From assembly GCA_963708575.1 (NCBI GenBank), contig CAVPTB010000007.1, positions 248,001 through 312,000 on the forward strand: DNA of 64,000 nt, written 5' to 3'. Below, in pieces: positions 8,360 to 17,491 of the stretch. Source of the DNA: DASVWZ01 sp963708575. Its GTDB lineage: Bacteria; Acidobacteriota; Terriglobia; Terriglobales; Acidobacteriaceae. The translations under genes were made by a program, and so were the position numbers. Every line of letters begins with the position of its first letter. The stretch's first letter is position 1. The notes beneath the pieces are model-generated. The model saw nothing but the letters and a program-made list of their open reading frames with translations. It ran no database searches and was not told the DNA's origin.

Positions 8360-11300
8360 TCAGTTAATCGTCAGTTGCACTGGGGTGCTGTTGACGAGGG
8401 ATCCCATCGTAGCGGTCACGGTAAGAGTGTAGGTTCCAGGCGGTGTACCAGGTGATCCGCTGCCACTCGACCCGCCTCCGGTACTGTCACCTCCTCCACA
8501 GGAGAGTTCCATCGTAGCGATCATCAACACCGCGATAAGAACACTTTTCGCGAGGTGGGCCCGCCATCTTTTGCTGCGCCATGCAAAAGCTACCCCGGCA
8601 ATGGGAAGCCAGGTTGCATAGAAAATCAGGCCGCGCGTGTCTTTCGTCCTCTGATCGGCGAGTACCGGGGCAGTCGTGGTCACGGTGAAGGTCACCGGAG
8701 TTTCTCCGCTTCCCGTCGCAACCTGCGGTGGGCTGAACGCGCACTTGCTCTCGACCGGCAAGCCGGAGCAACTCAGAGTCACCGTCTTAGGGAACTCGCT
8801 GCCCGTCGGCGCGAGATCCAGATCGTACGTCGCGGTCTGACCGGCGGCGATCGATTGCGCTCCCGACTGGTTGGTGATGCCGAACTGAAACGTCGTGGAA
8901 AACGAAACGGCAAACAAGTGCTCGATCTTCGATGGATCAGTACCGGTTGCCGCAATATCGAAGTGATAGGTCTGCACGATGCCGCTCTTTACTGCGACGG
9001 TGAAAGCGGTGCCGCTTGTGCCGGGCGTGAGGTTGGCGGGGCTGGGTGTGCAATTCGGCGGAGGAACCGTCGTGTCGGCAATGCAAGTCAGGGTCACCGG
9101 GCTGGCGTAGTCATTCAGCGACGTCAGAGTTCCTTTGAAACTCACAACGCTATTCACGGGCGCTGTCTGGGATATGGGATCCGAAATATTGAGGACGTAA
9201 TCGGCTAGGTCGGTGACGGTGAGAGAGAGCGATCGCGTCTGATCGGGTCCGCCGGAAGTTGCTCCCACGATTGTCACAGGAAATGTGCCGGTGGCCGTGC
9301 CGGCGGAAGCGCTGATGCGTAGAGTGATGCTCACGGGATTTCCAGACGTTGGATAAACCACGCTCGACGGCTGAAACTGACACGAGGTGTTTGCGGGAAG
9401 CCCCGAACAGGAGAGATCAACCTCGGCATTGAACGATCCCGCCGCCGTCACCTGAAAGTCAGAGGCGTTCGAGGTTCCCGGCTCGTTTACGCTGACACCT
9501 GCAGGTGACGGCGGGGTCAAAGCGAAATCGATAACATGCAGTTGCAATCCGTAGTCGTGGGTAGACTGGCCGCGGTCGGCGCCCACAGCGTGCAGGTTGA
9601 AGGCGTAATCTCCATCGGCCCCACTGGCAGTCAACGTGAATGGCGTGCCAGAGGATGATGGGGTTACGCTGCCTGGCGCGGTCGAACAAGTGGATGGCGG
9701 GGCAGTGGATCCAGCGGTACAGGTGAAATTCACCTGCGAACTGTAGCCGTTAAATGCGATTGCCAGACCGTCGTAAGTCGCAGCTTGATTGCCGAAAACG
9801 GTTTGCTGGCTGGGAGTCATTGTGACCGCGAAATCGGGAGTGATGATGAGCGGAAACTGCCACATGCCACGTCCGTAGGTGGATGCTCGAAGGATTTTGC
9901 TGGTCCCGGTATTGAACATGTGCAGCGCTGTTACCGCGACGTTCGGCAGGTAACCAGATTGTCCGCTGCCCGGTGCGGGGCCGACCTCCGCCCAGCTGGG
10001 AGATGCGGTGCTGCTGGAAAAAACGCCCACGTCGGTTCCAACATAAACTGTTCCGTTGGAGGGCACCGTACCGGGATCGACGAGGATGGCATTCACTGGG
10101 GCGTCCGGGAGATTGGCGGTGAAATCGACCCAGGTGATGCCGCCGTTCGAGGTTTGCCAAACATGGGAAGTGTGAAATCCCATGATCGCGACGTAAGCGG
10201 TGAGTCCGGCAACATCGGACGGATCGATCGCGATGCCGGAAATCGGAAACGAATTGGGATTGATGGAGCCGGTGCGATCAGTCCAGGTGGACGTTCCTCC
10301 GGCAACGTTGGTACTGACCCAGACGTGGCCCCCGGGGGGAGTGGTGGGGACAAGCGGCCCGAAGCCGTCGGTGCCGGCGTAGATCACGTTGGAGTTGCCA
10401 TTATTGTCGAGGGCTCCGCCGGCCGCGATAGAGCGCACCAGGTTCACTTCGTCGCCGGTGCAAATCCCGTCGCCGCCGGTTTCGAAGCTATGACTCAGCA
10501 CCGTGAACGTTCCGCCAGGAGGTCCTCGCCACAGACGGCATGTTCCTACAAGCATGGCGGTATTGTTCGCGGGATCGAAGATGTAAGGCGTGTAATAGGC
10601 GCCTGCATCGCCTCCGACGCTTGATCCGGTGACGACGGCGTTGCTTTGAAAATCCTGAAAGTGACAACCGATACCGGAACTGCAGCCGAAGATGTTCACT
10701 CCCGAAAACGAGTCCGGCGGATTCGAAACATACCACTGATTTTCGTCGGTGGGGCTGATCAGGGTGAATCCGTTGTCTCCATAATTCACGCTTTGCCACA
10801 TGCTGCTCAGCAACACGGATGCGGTGGCTGGAGCCCCATTGGCGTCGGAGCCCGCGAGCAACACGTCAGGATCGGCGGCGGCTTGCGCGAAGGACACAAG
10901 TTGGGTCATTGAGCCGAGGGTTTGATTCAGGCTATCGAATGAGTTTGGAGCGCCGCAGGTTCCGCTGGTTAATCCGGTGTAGGCGTTCAGGGCGCGATAA
11001 ATTCCGCCGTCGTTGGCGAAGTACATCACATCCTGGGAACTCTGGTTTAGCAACAAAGATGCTAGTGCGTGCTGCGCGGGATGAACATGCGCGATGGAGC
11101 CGAAGTCTGGAGGACATCCATAGACGTGGGTGAGGTTCAGAAAGGTTTGGGAGCCGGTTCCGTTGCAGGTCGGCGAGTTGACCGTGATCATGCACTTATA
11201 AAGATTGATTGCGCCGGCGTAGAGATCGGTCGCACTGCCGTCCGGCACCGCGAGCAGAGCCAGGTTGTAGGTGCCCTGGTCGGTGCCGCAGCCGAACTCG

Positions 11301-12562
11301 TCTCCGCAATTGGTGATGCCATCTTCGTTCAACTGCGTCCATGAGATGCCGCCGTTGGTGGAGAGCCAGATGCCTTGATCATTCGAGTCGGAATCCACGT
11401 ACCAGGCGTACATTTCATTGCGGCCCGGAGTGACGGTGATTTCTCCGCGATAGATGGGACAAGAACTGGGTGACACGGCTTGCGAAGGACACGCAGTCGT
11501 AGTCAACCCGGCGCCAGGTTGGCTCGAGAGGCGGGTCCAACTGATGCCATCGCTCGATGAATAAAACCCGTGATAGCGCAGCGTGGCAAAAAACTTTCCG
11601 GCGGCGGCATTATAGACAACTGTAGTGGCCGATCCGGGCGACACCGTGACGCCGCTGTCGGCGACGCTGGCGTAAGTCCAGCTTTGGCCTCCATCGCGGG
11701 ATCCGTAAAGGCCCAGGTTCGTTTGAACCGGATTCTCCAATCCGTTGGCGATTCCCTCGGCAGTGCTGGCGGTGGCGGCGGCAACTTGATTAACCAACGC
11801 TGTGCTGAAAGCAATCTTGCTGAAACCCATTCCGGCGAAGGAACGGGCCCCACTTGAATCGGCGGGGATGAGCGTCCACGTATTGCCCGCGTTCGCGGAG
11901 CGAAGAATTCCTAACCCGTAATAAGAATCGAGGGAACTGTTGGCTTCCCCGGTGCCAACAAGAATGACACTTTTGGTGGGGTCGGGACTATTGAGCTGTG
12001 GCTGGATGGCGATGGCTCCGACGGCGAGCGTTGCCTGATTGTCGGTAACCGGTGTCCAGATAACATTCGCCGGATTCGTGCTGAGGGGGCCAGCGTTGGT
12101 CGACTTCCAAACACCGCCGTAGGCTCCGCCGAGGTAAACGGTGTTACCGGTCGAGTCCGCAGGATCGATGGCGATGGATGTAGCTCGTCCTGAAACCCAG
12201 TTGTAATCTTGCTGGCCGTCTCCGCTGGCGTCCGACCCCAACGGCGCGGGGCCGAGAGGTATCCAGGAAAGTCCGGAGGAGCCGAAATTGTCGGTTGATG
12301 CCCGAATCGCCTGAGATCTACGCGCGGTGCGGAGACGTGCTTTGTGTTGCAAGGCAAGATAGCGCAACATTGCGGTTGATTCGCGTGCGGAGGTGCGACC
12401 CCGCAGAAACCATGAGTCTTTTGCGCTGGGATTGGTGCCACTTTCGGACGCTGGGCGAGGCGCTTGATATACCACTTGCGCGATGCCGTACGGGGCACTG
12501 GTCGCGACCATATATATAAGGAAAGAGAGTCTAAGCGAGTAAGTAAATACTGGGCGCTTCAC
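8360..12562 (-). CDS. Giant secreted BNR/sortilin-like beta-propeller protein with Ig-like repeats
   Basis: I choose the GTG at 12562: AAGAAGG lies 7 bases upstream and a signal peptide follows (VKRPVFTYSLRLSFLIYM...). That gives 1400 residues, and upstream in-frame codons give only basic low-complexity sequence. About residues 90-950 form a BNR/VPS10-type propeller. Repeated motifs include GGAYGGVWKSTNAG, YGLGILRSANAGNTW, GLYGSRDGGQSWTYA and HVWQTSNGGITWVDF. About 970-1330 are four tandem Ig-like domains with paired Cys. A membrane segment (LIFYATWLPIAGVAFAW) and a Cys-Gly-Gly-Gly, Gly/Ser-rich linker precede a final short beta domain. This is a typical acidobacterial surface or exported protein; the ligand is unknown. 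Its start overlaps the stop of the small gene upstream (GTGA), so the two are translationally coupled. Confidence 0.87.
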   Translation of the reverse strand: MKRPVFTYSLRLSFLIYMVATSAPYGIAQVVYQAPRPASESGTNPSAKDSWFLRGRTSARESTAMLRYLALQHKARLRTARRSQAIRASTDNFGSSGLSWIPLGPAPLGSDASGDGQQDYNWVSGRATSIAIDPADSTGNTVYLGGAYGGVWKSTNAGPLSTNPANVIWTPVTDNQATLAVGAIAIQPQLNSPDPTKSVILVGTGEANSSLDSYYGLGILRSANAGNTWTLIPADSSGARSFAGMGFSKIAFSTALVNQVAAATASTAEGIANGLENPVQTNLGLYGSRDGGQSWTYASVADSGVTVSPGSATTVVYNAAAGKFFATLRYHGFYSSSDGISWTRLSSQPGAGLTTTACPSQAVSPSSCPIYRGEITVTPGRNEMYAWYVDSDSNDQGIWLSTNGGISWTQLNEDGITNCGDEFGCGTDQGTYNLALLAVPDGSATDLYAGAINLYKCMITVNSPTCNGTGSQTFLNLTHVYGCPPDFGSIAHVHPAQHALASLLLNQSSQDVMYFANDGGIYRALNAYTGLTSGTCGAPNSFDSLNQTLGSMTQLVSFAQAAADPDVLLAGSDANGAPATASVLLSSMWQSVNYGDNGFTLISPTDENQWYVSNPPDSFSGVNIFGCSSGIGCHFQDFQSNAVVTGSSVGGDAGAYYTPYIFDPANNTAMLVGTCRLWRGPPGGTFTVLSHSFETGGDGICTGDEVNLVRSIAAGGALDNNGNSNVIYAGTDGFGPLVPTTPPGGHVWVSTNVAGGTSTWTDRTGSINPNSFPISGIAIDPSDVAGLTAYVAIMGFHTSHVWQTSNGGITWVDFTANLPDAPVNAILVDPGTVPSNGTVYVGTDVGVFSSSTASPSWAEVGPAPGSGQSGYLPNVAVTALHMFNTGTSKILRASTYGRGMWQFPLIITPDFAVTMTPSQQTVFGNQAATYDGLAIAFNGYSSQVNFTCTAGSTAPPSTCSTAPGSVTPSSSGTPFTLTASGADGDYAFNLHAVGADRGQSTHDYGLQLHVIDFALTPPSPAGVSVNEPGTSNASDFQVTAAGSFNAEVDLSCSGLPANTSCQFQPSSVVYPTSGNPVSITLRISASAGTATGTFPVTIVGATSGGPDQTRSLSLTVTDLADYVLNISDPISQTAPVNSVVSFKGTLTSLNDYASPVTLTCIADTTVPPPNCTPSPANLTPGTSGTAFTVAVKSGIVQTYHFDIAATGTDPSKIEHLFAVSFSTTFQFGITNQSGAQSIAAGQTATYDLDLAPTGSEFPKTVTLSCSGLPVESKCAFSPPQVATGSGETPVTFTVTTTAPVLADQRTKDTRGLIFYATWLPIAGVAFAWRSKRWRAHLAKSVLIAVLMIATMELSCGGGDSTGGGSSGSGSPGTPPGTYTLTVTATMGSLVNSTPVQLTIN

Positions 12563-12927
12563 GATGCAACCTTCTTGTTGATGGGCTTCGGAGAAGGAAA
12601 AAGCGGCTCGGATGATTTGGGAGCTATCTTGCCCAGCTTGACCAGCCGGGCCACGATGGAGGGCACGGTGCGATTGTGTTTTTTGGCGATCTGCCGGAAG
12701 TCGCTGCCCTCGCGGAGTTCGGAGCAAACTTGTTCGTCCTCGGCCTTTGACCAATAGCGGTAGGCGTTAGGCGGCTGGTTCTGTTTGTCCAGTTCTTTGG
12801 CTGCGGCGGTTTCGAGAGCTCCCGTGGCTTTATGCAGGGCGATCACGATGCGTGGATTTTTCAGCAGAGAATCGGAAGCGCAGGCGTTACCGCTCGATGG
12901 ATCAAGGCCATCGGCGAGTGCTCTCAC
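12559..12927 (-). CDS. Small Myb/SANT-like helix-turn-helix protein
   Basis: 122 residues starting at a GTG, with AGGAAG 11 bases upstream. Residues about 57-100 read YRYWSKAEDEQVCSELREGS and continue with IAKKHNRTVPSIVARLVKLG. This is a Myb/SANT-like or homeodomain-like trihelix with spaced Trp and hydrophobic residues, ending in a Pro/Lys-rich tail. Similar C-terminal modules occur in bacterial proteins that act on DNA, but I cannot assign a function. The stop codon overlaps the GTG of the 1400-residue secreted protein by four bases, so this protein may influence that gene's expression. The start is uncertain. Confidence 0.6.
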   Translation of the reverse strand: MRALADGLDPSSGNACASDSLLKNPRIVIALHKATGALETAAAKELDKQNQPPNAYRYWSKAEDEQVCSELREGSDFRQIAKKHNRTVPSIVARLVKLGKIAPKSSEPLFPSPKPINKKVAS

Positions 12928-13146
12928 AATGCGGAGCGCTTCCTGCGTATCCAGGCGCTACCTCCCAGCAGGGAAAATGCTAGGCGGAGTTGGGCAGGTC
13001 CCCTTGTGATGGGTAACCATTTCCGCAGGAGCGCGAGCCGATTCGGGAAGGTTCTCAGCTGGGACCGGTGAAATACAAGAACTTAACCACTAAGGACACT
13101 GAGGAACAGGATGGAGAATGAATTGGGCGGCCGCTGAGGCTCGGCG

Positions 13147-14082
13147 TTACCCCGACGCCGCCACGGAGGGGACGCGGTCGCTGACTGGCTTCCAGGCGGA
13201 GAGATCGCGATTCAGCATGGTTTCAAGTTCTTCGACTTCGGGCCGGAAATGTTCGTAGAGCTGAAAAGAAACGTCCCGAGAAAGGTCCGAAAAGGCTGGT
13301 CCGCCACCCAGAAACAACTTCATGAGTGGAGATTGTTTCACCGCGGCGACGACTCGGTCCAGGCGCCGGGCCTTGAACCAGTCCGCCATATTGGTAGCAT
13401 AACGGGTGCGGTGATAGCTGCGAGGATGAGTCAGGCTCTCGGACGCGTGGACGTAGCGGACTTGTTCCTGTGTCAGCGAAAAGCGCGGTACTCCAATGAA
13501 ATCGACAACGGAGTCGAGGTAGGCTTGTGGCTCGTCGCGTAGATCGTCATAAACAGTCGGCAAAACCCGATCACGGCCAAGCGTTCGCTGCCACGCCCTG
13601 AGGTTGGTAGCGTATCTACTTGACTCCATTAATTCAGGATCATGAACGATAGCCTGCTCGAAACTCCACGGAATCATTCCGTAGGCGCGCTTCAAACGAT
13701 AAAGAGAGAGGATGCGTTCTACCGGATTGCGAAAGACGCACACGACTCGCGCGTGTGGCAGCACGGAAGCGATACGTTCCCGGGCTTCGGGCGAAGCGAA
13801 ATAGGTAGGAGCGACCTCACCGATGGGCCGATTACCTTTGGGAAAGTGAGAGCGGTACCAGTCCATCCCCCGCTGGAAGTGAGTGTCAAAGAAGCGCGTT
13901 TCTTTGGTGATCTTGGGGAGCAGAGTCCGCTCCTTCAGAACTTCGTGCAACCAGCTGCTGCCGGTGCGAGGCGGACCGATGATCAAAAACGATGGAAGAA
14001 ACCCATTGGGCTGAGGCGCAGCTCTCCGGGACGGCGTATACAGGGGGCGGTTCGGCCGAAGGCCGCTGGGATTTTCCATCAT
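13147..14082 (-). CDS. Sulfotransferase (PAPS-dependent, Sulfotransfer family)
   Basis: 311 residues. The 5'-phosphosulfate loop is FLIIGPPRTGSSWLHEVL (about 31-48). The 3'-phosphate-binding segment is RVVCVFRNPVERILSLYRLK (about 110-129). A long helical C-terminal region follows, as in heparan-type or tyrosyl-type sulfotransferases. It should transfer sulfate from PAPS to a hydroxyl or amine of an unknown acceptor such as a polysaccharide or lipid. No cysCND genes are in the window. It is divergent from modB with a 155-base gap and shows no operon partner. Confidence 0.88.
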   Translation of the reverse strand: MMENPSGLRPNRPLYTPSRRAAPQPNGFLPSFLIIGPPRTGSSWLHEVLKERTLLPKITKETRFFDTHFQRGMDWYRSHFPKGNRPIGEVAPTYFASPEARERIASVLPHARVVCVFRNPVERILSLYRLKRAYGMIPWSFEQAIVHDPELMESSRYATNLRAWQRTLGRDRVLPTVYDDLRDEPQAYLDSVVDFIGVPRFSLTQEQVRYVHASESLTHPRSYHRTRYATNMADWFKARRLDRVVAAVKQSPLMKLFLGGGPAFSDLSRDVSFQLYEHFRPEVEELETMLNRDLSAWKPVSDRVPSVAASG

Positions 14083-14237
14083 GCGCGCAGGCGGACTAGC
14101 ACTCTCGCGAAGTAAAGATCGACGGTTACGAAGAACTTTGATGAAGGTTGTGGGAAGCAGGTTGTTCTTTGTGGAGCAAACGAGTAGTTTTTCTGGTTTT
14201 CCGTTTCTGGCCCTATACTGTTTAAAATTCTGGACTT

Positions 14238-14909
14238 ATGGACTGGCAGGCATTCTGGCTCACACTGCGGCTGGCGGTACTAGTAGCGGGAATCCTGCTT
14301 CTGGTCGGGTTGCCTCTGGCCTATTGGATCAGCTTTTCCCACTGGCGGTGGAAATTTCTGGTGGAAGCCTTGGTGGCTTTGCCGATCGTATTACCGCCCA
14401 CCGTTCTGGGATTTTATGTGTTGATCGCCCTGGGATCGCGTAGCCCAATCGGGCGATGGTGGGTGTCACTGACCGGGCATAGCCTGGCCTTTACATTTCC
14501 GGCGTTGGTAATCGGATCCATCCTTTATAGTCTGCCGTTCGCGGTACAGCCGTTCGCGACTTCTTTCGCGCATGTAAGCCCCAAGTTGATTGCCGCGTCG
14601 GCGACTCTGGGAGCTTCGCGGCTGCGGACGTTCTTTCGAGTCATCCTTCCACTCTCGCTGCCCGGCCTGGTGACTGGATTCGCGCTCAGCTTCGCCCACA
14701 CCATGGGAGAGTTTGGGGTTGTCCTGATGGTCGGCGGGAACATCCCCGGTGAGACCCGTACCGTCTCCATTGATATTTACGACCAGGTGCAGGCGCTGAA
14801 CTACGCCAATGCGAATCAGACCGCCATCGTGCTCCTGCTGATATCCTTCGCAGCGCTGTGCGCGGTCTATGGATTGAACCGGAGAGCATGGAACTTGGGG
14901 CCAGACTAG
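14238..14909 (+). CDS. modB: Molybdate ABC transporter permease
   Basis: 223 residues with five to six hydrophobic segments. The permease EAA loop is AASATLGASRLRTFFRVILP (about 115-134). The C-terminal half has FALSFAHTMGEFGVVLMVGG, which is diagnostic for ModB. It forms the membrane channel for molybdate, driven by ModC and fed by the binding protein ModA. ModA is not in the window. ModC lies on the same strand but begins 3.8 kb downstream (18724), with FG-GAP genes and decayed sequence in between, whereas modB and modC usually adjoin or overlap. Confidence 0.92.
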   Translation: MDWQAFWLTLRLAVLVAGILLLVGLPLAYWISFSHWRWKFLVEALVALPIVLPPTVLGFYVLIALGSRSPIGRWWVSLTGHSLAFTFPALVIGSILYSLPFAVQPFATSFAHVSPKLIAASATLGASRLRTFFRVILPLSLPGLVTGFALSFAHTMGEFGVVLMVGGNIPGETRTVSIDIYDQVQALNYANANQTAIVLLLISFAALCAVYGLNRRAWNLGPD

Positions 14910-14953
14910 AACGGCGTGGGATCACCGACCATGAGAAAAGCCCAACGTGACCC

Positions 14954-14986
14954 CGTTCACGTCGTCTTGCAAGGTTTTAGTGCCGT
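14954..14986. repeat. Copy A of a duplicated ~35-base element
   Basis: Contains GTTCACGTCGT followed after 6 bases by AAGGTTTTAGTGCCGT. The same two blocks recur at 15525-15562 in the same orientation with slightly different spacing. Read on the minus strand it encodes NGTKTL. Probably a remnant of a repeat protein. Confidence 0.55.
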
Positions 14987-15524
14987 TCAACGCCTCAGCG
15001 GTGCCAGACTTTGGATAACGAACATCCCGTTGTTTCCTGCGGCGAAACTTAGCCGGTGATCATCAGCAGCTCTCCCAGGTACAAGTCGGAGTCACGACTG
15101 GACTGATAGTCATTGTTGCCGCTTACCGAGGTAGTAGTGATGCCGAATGGCGTACCGGAGAGCATTCACACTCCCGCAAACGTGATCCGATATTCAGTGC
15201 AAACTGCCAGGAAGCTGCATGGCCCCGGCGTGTCCACGGCTGTCACTCGGTTTATCCGTCGACCCCAGAAAGTACGGGAGATCGCGCGGGTTTGTGTACG
15301 GAACCCAGAACACGTATCTGTTTGGAGCGGACGGCGTACACGAGAGAGACATCCCCAGAAAGATTGGCCCGCCAGATTGGTATTTGCGAGAAACTTGAAC
15401 CGCTCGGAAAGCTGGTTGTAATGGTCGATGTCGGTGCAACCATATTTGTAAAACCGAAAGCTGAATGTTGCCCCAGGCGTAATGCGAAGGATAGCTAGTT
15501 GCGCGCACGCAACGAATTTTGAGC

Positions 15525-15562
15525 CCATTCACGTCGTACTGGAACCAAGGTTTTAGTGCCGT
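15525..15562. repeat. Copy B of a duplicated ~35-base element
   Basis: Contains ATTCACGTCGT followed after 11 bases by AAGGTTTTAGTGCCGT, matching copy A at 14954-14986 about 570 bases away. On the minus strand it encodes DGTKTL. The 5-base spacing difference shifts the frame between the copies. Confidence 0.55.
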
Positions 15563-16199
15563 CAATCAACGACTGAATATCTTCCACGATAATGTTGTCC
15601 ATTCCCAAGGCGGGAAGACCCGTTGTTCTTGCTGATGTGCACGACGTTCGTGGACGGCATACCCGACCAGGAGGACAATCCGGCTAGCGTGCGAACTTCC
15701 AGGTGCGCCCGACAAATCAAAATACGATTGGAAGCGCCGATCAAAGCTGACATCTCGATAGTCCTTCTTAAGATTGCGTTAACGCATGGCTGCCCCCTGA
15801 CCACAACATTTGTGTCTTGAATGCGTCTCGGAATTCCAGAGCGCTGCATTCGGGCATGATGCTGGAGCAGATCGAAGAGCTATAGCATTCCAAAGTGGTG
15901 CATAGGGAAGAGGCTCTGAGCAGCTTATTTCGATGGTCCATGCGTCAAGAACCTCTCATCGCTTGACGGGACTGGCCTAGGACTAGACACTTACCGGGAG
16001 CCGAAATGAATCTCGCCTGACGTGACCGCCGGTTATGCAGTGGCCGTTGTTGACTCCGATAGTTTTCGCTCTCGAGATCGGTCCGACAATTCAAGCATGT
16101 GCGCGATTGTTCATGCCGGTAGTCGAACCCCACAAGTTGTCGCCACACAGTTATCAATATGATAAAAGTGATTTAGCCCCGGACCTTCTACCTGAGCAA

Positions 16200-16790
16200 T
16201 AGATGTTATTCTTCTTGGCCAGGTGCCGGGAGTTTTCAGAATGCTATACACTAGGTACGAACCGGTCGCCTTGGCAGTGGAAACCTAATTTTTGATGGGC
16301 ATGCTGACCTCGTTATTGTTGAGTCTAGAGGGACCGGCAAGGGAATATTGGCAACATATTTGGGAAAAGGACGGAGCAAATTAATCTCAAGACCTCCCAC
16401 GGTGGGTGGAAAGCAGATCTGCATCGCTGGCGATTCGTAGGGTATTGAACCTCCGACGTGGACAGAATCGATCAGGGGAATGGGCGGGTGTGCCCAAGAA
16501 TATGCCGGTTCACGGGAAAGGTCAGCTTCAAAACCCACCGTCTACAAAATCCCGGACACTCCGGGTGCGCTTTCAACCGGTGACCTAAACGGGGACGGTT
16601 ATCCAGATATACATTGATTCAATATGCAACAGGGTCTGTGGCTGTTTTAACAAACGGCAGCACGGTAAACTTCGGAAAACCTGTCACGTACAACTGGAGG
16701 AGTGAGACTAGGATGTGCAGATCGCGGACCTCCGTCACCGAGGTTGATGTGATGGCCAGTTGGCGCACCGGAAAGCCGTGTTGGCAGCCT
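16200..16790 (+). pseudogene. Decayed FG-GAP repeat gene, duplicate of the gene at 17492-18622
   Basis: Pieces in all three plus-strand frames align in order with the intact FG-GAP protein just downstream. DVILLGQVPGVF matches its VTLLGNGDGTF. DGHADLVIVESRGTGKGIL matches DGHPDAVVLESRGTANGTL. GALSTGDLNGDGYPDIH matches GAVTTGDLNGDQYPDIA. TGSVAVLTNGSTVNFGKPVT matches TGTVGILLNNGQGKFGKVAS, and VQIADLRH matches LTIADLRH. At least three frame changes and several stops break the reading. It is a tandem duplicate at an advanced stage of decay. Confidence 0.75.
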
Positions 16791-16892
16791 TTGGTTCCGC
16801 TTATCGGATTACCCGCTGCGACACAAACTGACAAGAACTTCCGGGCCCGGGTGTAGGATTTATGCCGGTACCGGTCGGGTTTGCCCCGCGGC

Positions 16893-17237
16893 TCACTCCT
16901 TCGATTCCCCAGAAATTGTTGCGGAATAATCAAGGCGGGAGTACCGGCTCCGGAACCGAGGTACCGTCGCTATAGTTGCCGGACGCGGGACCGTCCGACC
17001 ATAGAGGTTCACGTCGCCCAGCAGGAGCTTTCCGCCAGCCACTTTCGACGTGATCCTTGAAGGAACGCAGCTAAACAGCATGGTTGTAATGTGGTTTGCT
17101 GGGCAAACCTGATTGCAGGATGCTATGCCCCAAGACGTCACGATGAGCAGAATCGAACCCAATGCTCGCAGACGAATTCCAGAAGTGGTCACAGATCGGT
17201 CAGCATGCACAGCTAGACAGCTTTCGCGGAGTTGCAT
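16893..17237 (-). pseudogene. Possible lipoprotein N-terminus, remnant
   Basis: 114-codon open frame whose start resembles a lipoprotein signal: SILLIVTSWGIASC, with Cys at about residue 41. What follows vaguely resembles acidobacterial Ig-like repeat proteins (KLLLGDVNLYGRTVPRPAT). It then runs into the decayed FG-GAP region. It may be the N-terminal stump of a lost surface protein, or a chance frame. Confidence 0.3.
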
Positions 17238-17491
17238 AGATAAACCTCCTGTAGAAGGTAGTTATTCGTTTATCCTTGTGCCCCGCACTCCCTCTCGCAG
17301 TTTCTGTGCGTCAGGGCCGTGCCGAGCATTGCCGCGACCCTGATAATGCGCATCGCAGCCATATCCTGTCTGACGGAACGCGCTGCGAACAGTGTCAGAG
17401 CAGATACCCGTCCTGGCAGATCGGTGGAGACTTTTCACTCTTGACTAGTTGCGATGCAATCGAGAGACTGCTTGGTGGGGAATGCCGTTAA

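Larger units (their letters stand above)
14910..15850 (-). pseudogene. Decayed coding sequence between modB and modC
   Basis: No intact gene is visible. On the minus strand short stretches read like secreted-protein sequence, for example GTPFGITTTSVSGNNDYQSS and GTAEALNGTKTLQDDVNG, but they switch frame and contain stops. I cannot identify the parent family. The stretch is notable for a duplicated segment (see the repeat entries at 14954 and 15525). From 15850 to about 16200 I see nothing further. Confidence 0.35.
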
